Assembly (NCBI GenBank): GCA_964418425.1
Contig: CAYQLT010000027.1
Span: 1 to 34,424, forward strand
DNA length: 34,424 nucleotides
Reading direction: 5' to 3'
Source of the DNA: CAYQLT01 sp964418425
GTDB lineage: Bacteria; Bacillota; Limnochordia; Limnochordales; Geochordaceae
This document shows positions 30,987-34,424 of the stretch, piece after piece. The position numbers and the translations under genes were made by a program. Below the pieces are notes generated by a model that was given only the letters and a program-made list of their open reading frames with translations, made no database searches and had not been told where the DNA came from. How positions within the stretch are numbered: the stretch's first letter is position 1; every line of letters starts with the position of its first letter.

Positions 30987-31423
30987 GCCAGGACCTTCAG
31001 GACTCCCCGCATGAAGGGGTTCTCTTTGCCACCACAGCACGTATCGCAGTAGAAAAGGTACTGGCCGGGCGCCGCTGCCGGAAGGTCCACCTCCATGGTC
31101 GAGCGGGGCGGGACCCGAACGTCGATGCCCAGAGCGGGCACCGTGAAGCCGTGCACGCCTCCCCCGTCGGCGTGATAGGGGGTGTCAGGATTCACCAGGC
31201 GAAGGCGGGTCGGTCGGCCTGCCGGAAGCTGGAGCTGGCGGGGGCTAAACCCGCCCATCGTGACCACGAGTTCGAAGTCGACGTCACCGGACCGCACCGG
31301 CGCTGCGGTTCGTGTGAGCCACACGCCGGTGCCCAGAATGGCACCTGCCAGCGCGACCAGTATCGCCATCCGAGCCCTGCGCCCCACCCTCGGCGCAGCC
31401 GGGTGGTGATGTTTGCGCCGCAT
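30983..31423 (-). CDS. Membrane-anchored CuA-like cupredoxin with an atypical ligand set
   Basis: A 146-residue protein with a His-rich N-terminus (KHHH), one helix (about 18-38) and a cupredoxin domain. It resembles the CuA domain of cytochrome oxidase subunit II: H91 (VHGF), then C126-x3-C130 and M138 in YCDTCCGGKENPFM. An extra cysteine, C129, lies between, and the usual second histidine is missing (E134/N135), with a one-residue insertion before the methionine. ATG 31423 has only a weak ribosome site. Co-translated with the CcdA-like gene. Driven by an 11-bp-repeat promoter. Confidence 0.82.
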   Translation of the reverse strand: MRRKHHHPAAPRVGRRARMAILVALAGAILGTGVWLTRTAAPVRSGDVDFELVVTMGGFSPRQLQLPAGRPTRLRLVNPDTPYHADGGGVHGFTVPALGIDVRVPPRSTMEVDLPAAAPGQYLFYCDTCCGGKENPFMRGVLKVLA

Positions 31424-31497
31424 GTTCCACCGCCCCCGTCACCCATGCTCCACCCCGCCCGTCACCCACAGCGGCGCCCCGCGTACCGGGCAGCGGT

Positions 31498-31530
31498 ATT
31501 GTACGGGTGGTTGCTGAAAAGAACCTGAGA
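31498..31530 (-). promoter_or_regulatory. 11-bp-repeat activator promoter of the CuA-like/CcdA unit
   Basis: Minus-strand TTCTCAG and TTTTCAG lie at plus positions 31526 and 31515. The -10 TACAAT (31503-31498) begins 15 bp after the last TTCA. Only two half-sites, but the best -10. Confidence 0.7.
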
Positions 31531-31584
31531 AGGGGGGCGTGTCTCAAGCAAGTTCTCCCGAACCCTTCCCTTTACCCACAGGTG

Positions 31585-31684
31585 NNNNNNNNNNNNNNNN
31601 NNNNNNNNNNNNNNNNNNNNNNNNNNNNNNNNNNNNNNNNNNNNNNNNNNNNNNNNNNNNNNNNNNNNNNNNNNNNNNNNNNNN
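31585..31684. other. Assembly gap (100 N)
   Basis: Exactly 100 undetermined bases, the usual placeholder for a scaffold gap of unknown length. It removes the 5' part of the toxin-like gene on its right. The 40 bases on its left show no recognisable gene. Confidence 0.99.
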
Positions 31685-31825
31685 CTCCGGGTCGGGGACT
31701 ACCGGGTCGTGTTCAAGGTGGTGGGGCAGGAGGTCTGGGTCCTGGCCATCCTCTACCGCGATAAGGGTTATGGCGAAATGGAAGCCCGTCTACGTGGTTC
31801 GGACACAGGCGCCGCCCGCATATGA
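31685..31825 (+). CDS. RelE/ParE-type toxin, C-terminal fragment
   Basis: The 46 residues between the gap and the TGA at 31823-31825 read LRVGDYRVVFKV, then VLAILYRDKGYGEM. LRxGdYRvxfkv followed by VLxixhRdkgY is the C-terminal half of RelE/ParE-family ribosome- or gyrase-targeting toxins. The start and any antitoxin gene fall in the gap. Whether the gene is intact cannot be judged. Confidence 0.72.
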   Translation, partial: LRVGDYRVVFKVVGQEVWVLAILYRDKGYGEMEARLRGSDTGAARI

Positions 31826-31856
31826 AAGGGCTGACACAACGACGAGGGGGATCAAG

Positions 31857-32336
31857 ATGCAGGTGGCTCCGTCCGGACAGATCGGCGCAACCCTGGCTGC
31901 CGCGTCCGGGGCGCTGGTGGGTGGGTGGATGGAGGTCATTGCTTCTGCTGGAGGCGCATGGGTCCTGGCCGGGTCGATGGCTGCAGCCGCCCTCTGGGAA
32001 ACTTTCCATGACCCGCGCCATGGGCTGGCCGACTCGGGGAGCTCCCCGCAGGGAATGAACTGCGCCACCCTGGGCGGCTTCGTCGGAGGCGTGCTCGCGT
32101 ACGCCCTCTCCCACGCCGGGCCGGCTGGCGTCACGGCCCACGCCGCGGCCGCGCCGGCAGCTCCTCACGCCCACCTTCAGATGCTCGCCATGCTGGCCAT
32201 GAACGGAGCCATGGGTGGCATGATGGGTCACGCCGCCGCGACGTGCCCGAGGATCGGGAGGCGACCTTTACCCGAACCCAATGGCGGCCCCGAGCGGCGA
32301 AGCCGCCACTCCCCGTCCCGCCCCCGCCCGTCCTAG
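31857..32336 (+). CDS. Small membrane protein with a Met/His-rich helix
   Basis: A 159-residue protein. GAGGGGG lies 6 bases before ATG 31857. Hydrophobic segments lie at about 10-28, 30-48, 68-85 and 108-124; the last, MLAMLAMNGAMGGMMGH, is unusually rich in methionine and ends in histidine, which could line a Cu(I) site. The C-terminus is a basic Arg/Pro-rich tail. No family recognised. It lies between the toxin fragment and the second sensor kinase. Confidence 0.65.
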   Translation: MQVAPSGQIGATLAAASGALVGGWMEVIASAGGAWVLAGSMAAAALWETFHDPRHGLADSGSSPQGMNCATLGGFVGGVLAYALSHAGPAGVTAHAAAAPAAPHAHLQMLAMLAMNGAMGGMMGHAAATCPRIGRRPLPEPNGGPERRSRHSPSRPRPS

Positions 32337-32396
32337 CGCAGATCGGAGCGCCATCCTGCGGCCCGCCCGCCTCTCACACGTCGCGGCCCGCGCACC

Positions 32397-32430
32397 TCTC
32401 AGGTGATTTTCAGGATCTGCTGTCTAAGAT
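32397..32430 (+). promoter_or_regulatory. 11-bp-repeat activator promoter of the second sensor-regulator pair
   Basis: CTCTCAG and TTTTCAG have cores at 32399 and 32410. The -10 TAAGAT (32425-32430) begins 16 bp after the last TTCA, one base further than at the other promoters. Upstream repeats are absent. Confidence 0.62.
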
Positions 32431-32447
32431 GAGGGCGGGGTCGTAGC

Positions 32448-33953
32448 ATGCCCTCCGCCGTGGCAGTCTCTTCCCGTTCGCAGTTGTCGGCCGGCCAGGA
32501 AGCGGCCGGCATACCTCGTGGTGAGCGGACGCGACTGCTCACCTGGCTCACCACGCTGGCGCCGGCCACCTTCGTGGGCGCTTTCGAGTTTGTCCGCCAC
32601 TACTCTCCCCTCAACAGGATTCTACCCGCATGGGCCGGCAACGTGCTGGTCTTTCTGGTGGTCCTGGTGGGCGCCTACTTCTTCTCCGGGTTCGTCTTCG
32701 GCATCATCAGCCGCATGCAGCAGGAGTTGATACGGCGAAGCGAGGCGCTGGCCCAGCGCACGGCCGTCGCCGAAACCCTCTACCGTATCAGCACGGAGAT
32801 TTCCGCCGCCCTCGACCTGGATCGGGTAATGGAGTCGGTGGCCACCAGCGCCCGAGAGCTGGTCGGTGCGGATATGGCAGCCATCGGCCTTACGGGCGAA
32901 CAGGGCGCCCACTCGGCCACCTGGCGGGTGGCTTCCCCTCCGGACTCCGGTCACTGCCGCAAGCTCTTGCGAGAGTGCGGCCCGGCCATCCTGAATGCAC
33001 TCCGTGACCAGGCCAGACCGTTGGAGTTCCAGGACATTCCCGGCGAGGTGGCACAAGCCGGGCCCCCGGTTGAGGAGACTGCAGTTCACCAGGCGCTGCA
33101 AGCCCTTTGCCAGGGCGGCCTGCGGGTCGTGATGGCGGTTCCTCTGCGGACCGGCGACCGCTTCGCCGGCGGCCTGATCGTCGCCAACTGCCGCCCTGCT
33201 CGCTTTCGGGACGACGCGGCGGCGGTGGTCAGTGGCCTGGCGACCCAGGCGGCCATCGCCGTGGAGAAGGCCCGGCTGGTCGAGCAAGTCCAGAATCTGG
33301 CCGCGCTGGAAGAGCGCGAGCGCATCGCCCGTGAGATGCATGACGGCGTGGGCCAGGTGCTGGGGTACGTGGGGATCAAGGCACAGGCGGTTCGGGAGCT
33401 CGTCGTGGCCCGTCGGCTGAACGAAGCGCTGGTCCAGCTGGACCAGCTGGTGAGCGCCGCCCAGGAGGTCTACACCGACCTCCGGGAGGCCATCCTGGGG
33501 CTGCGAACCTCGGTGCATCCCGGCCGCCCGCTCGCGGAGGCGCTTCGAGAGTACCTGGCGCAGTTCAGCCGCGACACGGGCGTGCAGGCGCACCTCGAGA
33601 TCCCGCAGGGCACCGAGAGCCTGAGGCCCGCCGTGGAGTTGCAACTTCTGCGGATCATCCAGGAGGCGCTCACCAACGTGCGCAAGCACGCGCAGGCCCG
33701 CCACGTCTGGGTACGCTTCTCCCGGGACGGCGGCCGATGGCAGGTCACGGTCGAGGACGACGGCCGAGGTCTGGGGACCTCCAGCCACACCGTCCTGGGG
33801 CCCCGCTTCGGCCTGCGGATGATGCGCGAGCGGGCCGAGAGCATGGGAGGTACGTTTGACATCGAATCCCGCCCGGCGGGGGGTACTCGAGTGGTGGTGA
33901 CCTTGCCGGGAGAGAGCGGGGTGGACAGCCATGCGGTTGGTGCTGGCGGATGA
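32448..33953 (+). CDS. NarX/LiaS-type sensor histidine kinase with GAF domain
   Basis: A 501-residue kinase with two membrane helices (about 30-50 and 58-86) and almost no extracytoplasmic loop, a coiled linker, a GAF domain (about 115-275), and a HisKA_3 domain with phospho-acceptor H298 in ERIAREMHDGVGQ. The ATPase domain has EALTNVRKHA, VEDDGRGLG and FGLRMMRERAE. This arrangement suggests sensing inside the membrane or by the GAF domain (redox, gas or small ligand). The gene overlaps the LuxR-type regulator by 23 bp. Its promoter carries the 11-bp repeats, so it may be a downstream tier of the same regulon. Confidence 0.9.
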   Translation: MPSAVAVSSRSQLSAGQEAAGIPRGERTRLLTWLTTLAPATFVGAFEFVRHYSPLNRILPAWAGNVLVFLVVLVGAYFFSGFVFGIISRMQQELIRRSEALAQRTAVAETLYRISTEISAALDLDRVMESVATSARELVGADMAAIGLTGEQGAHSATWRVASPPDSGHCRKLLRECGPAILNALRDQARPLEFQDIPGEVAQAGPPVEETAVHQALQALCQGGLRVVMAVPLRTGDRFAGGLIVANCRPARFRDDAAAVVSGLATQAAIAVEKARLVEQVQNLAALEERERIAREMHDGVGQVLGYVGIKAQAVRELVVARRLNEALVQLDQLVSAAQEVYTDLREAILGLRTSVHPGRPLAEALREYLAQFSRDTGVQAHLEIPQGTESLRPAVELQLLRIIQEALTNVRKHAQARHVWVRFSRDGGRWQVTVEDDGRGLGTSSHTVLGPRFGLRMMRERAESMGGTFDIESRPAGGTRVVVTLPGESGVDSHAVGAGG

Positions 33954-34424
33954 TCACCCTCTGTTTCGGGACGGCATCCGCAGCCTGCTCGAGGCCCGGG
34001 GGCTGCAGGTGATAGGAGAAGCCAGCGGGGCCTCCGAAACGGTCCGACTGGCGCTGTCGCTTCGGCCCGACCTGGTTCTGATGGACATCGGGATGCCGGA
34101 CGGGGGCGGGCTCGAAGCCACGCGCCTCATCAAGGCATCGGCGCCCGAAATCAAAATCATCATCCTGACCGTGTACGACGACGACCAGACGTTGCTCGAG
34201 GCGATCAAGTGCGGGGCCGACGGCTATCTCACAAAGAACCTCAAGTCGGACCAGTTTTTCTCCCTGCTCGAGGGGGTAGCCCGCGGCGAACCGGCGATCT
34301 CGCCCCGCCTGGCTTCGCGGATTCTTCAGGAGCTGGGTCGCCATATCCGGGGAGAGGCCAAGCCGCCGCCGTCGGAGGAGTTGACCGAACGCGAGCGCGA
34401 GGTGTTGCAGCTGGTAGCCGCCGG
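33931..34424 (+). CDS. NarL/LuxR-type response regulator, cut by the window edge
   Basis: The first 164 residues are present. The receiver domain begins MRLVLADDHPLFRDG, with phospho-acceptor D52 in LVLMDIGMPDGG and lysine in YLTKNL. The LuxR helix-turn-helix begins with ELTEREREVLQLVAAG at the window end. ATG 33931 overlaps the kinase gene, so the pair is co-translated. It is the cognate regulator of the NarX-like kinase. NarL-type proteins bind inverted rather than 11-bp direct repeats, so this is the less likely binder of the repeated promoter motif. Confidence 0.92.
   Translation, partial: MRLVLADDHPLFRDGIRSLLEARGLQVIGEASGASETVRLALSLRPDLVLMDIGMPDGGGLEATRLIKASAPEIKIIILTVYDDDQTLLEAIKCGADGYLTKNLKSDQFFSLLEGVARGEPAISPRLASRILQELGRHIRGEAKPPPSEELTEREREVLQLVAA

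Noticed and set aside
31539..32336. 265-residue frame reading through the N gap
   Set aside because: The translation crosses undetermined bases. The supported gene starts at ATG 31857 with its own ribosome site.
1..34424. CRISPR arrays, rRNA, tRNA, insertion sequences
   Set aside because: No regularly spaced 25-40 bp repeats, no recognisable tRNA or rRNA sequence, and no transposase reading frame was found.

Overview
The window is about 34.4 kb of very GC-rich DNA with strong AGGAGG-type ribosome sites, frequent GTG/TTG starts and tightly coupled genes. Together with the gene content (MoxR/DUF58 cluster, CPA2 antiporter, cupredoxins, P1B ATPases, b6-like cytochrome) this suggests a thermophilic or hydrothermal high-GC bacterium, perhaps a Limnochordia- or Symbiobacterium-like member of the Bacillota. 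That taxonomic guess is inference. A run of exactly 100 N (31585-31684) shows a scaffolded draft assembly.

Layout. 0-5.8 kb: a FAD-less xanthine dehydrogenase-family molybdenum hydroxylase, a remnant of an ABC permease, two paralogous secreted proteins of unknown function and a methylmalonate-semialdehyde dehydrogenase. 5.8-13.9 kb (minus strand): two transcription units, each preceded by a good promoter, a leader that reads as a fluoride (crcB-type) riboswitch, and an intrinsic terminator sharing a strand with the aptamer. The first unit is a CPA2 cation/proton antiporter plus a universal stress protein, an expected fluoride partner. The second is a seven-gene overlapping operon: Cys/His protein, DUF4129 membrane protein, small membrane protein, DUF58, small membrane protein, MoxR ATPase, Cys/His protein. 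I know of no described fluoride role for it.

13.9-34.4 kb is a metal (probably copper) and redox region. It holds an OmpR-type response regulator and sensor kinase, two P1B-type ATPases (one CPC, one CPD), three cupredoxin-like proteins, a CcdA-like membrane protein, a solitary b6-like cytochrome, a degenerate CopZ-like protein, a FAD-dependent reductase, a NosF/NosY-like ABC pair, several very small His/Met/Cys-rich membrane proteins, two tandem CxxxC mini-proteins resembling halves of copper-storage bundles, and a second sensor kinase with a LuxR-type regulator running off the right end.

Eight promoters in this region, on both strands, share one architecture. CTYTCAG-like half-sites repeat on an exact 11-bp pitch, and the last half-site lies 15-16 bp upstream of a -10 hexamer, with no recognisable -35. 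This is how OmpR/PhoB-family activators bind. It ties otherwise unrelated and partly unnamed genes into one candidate regulon, most simply under the local OmpR-type regulator. The two regulatory layers (fluoride riboswitches on the left, an 11-bp-repeat regulon on the right) abut at 13.9-14.1 kb.
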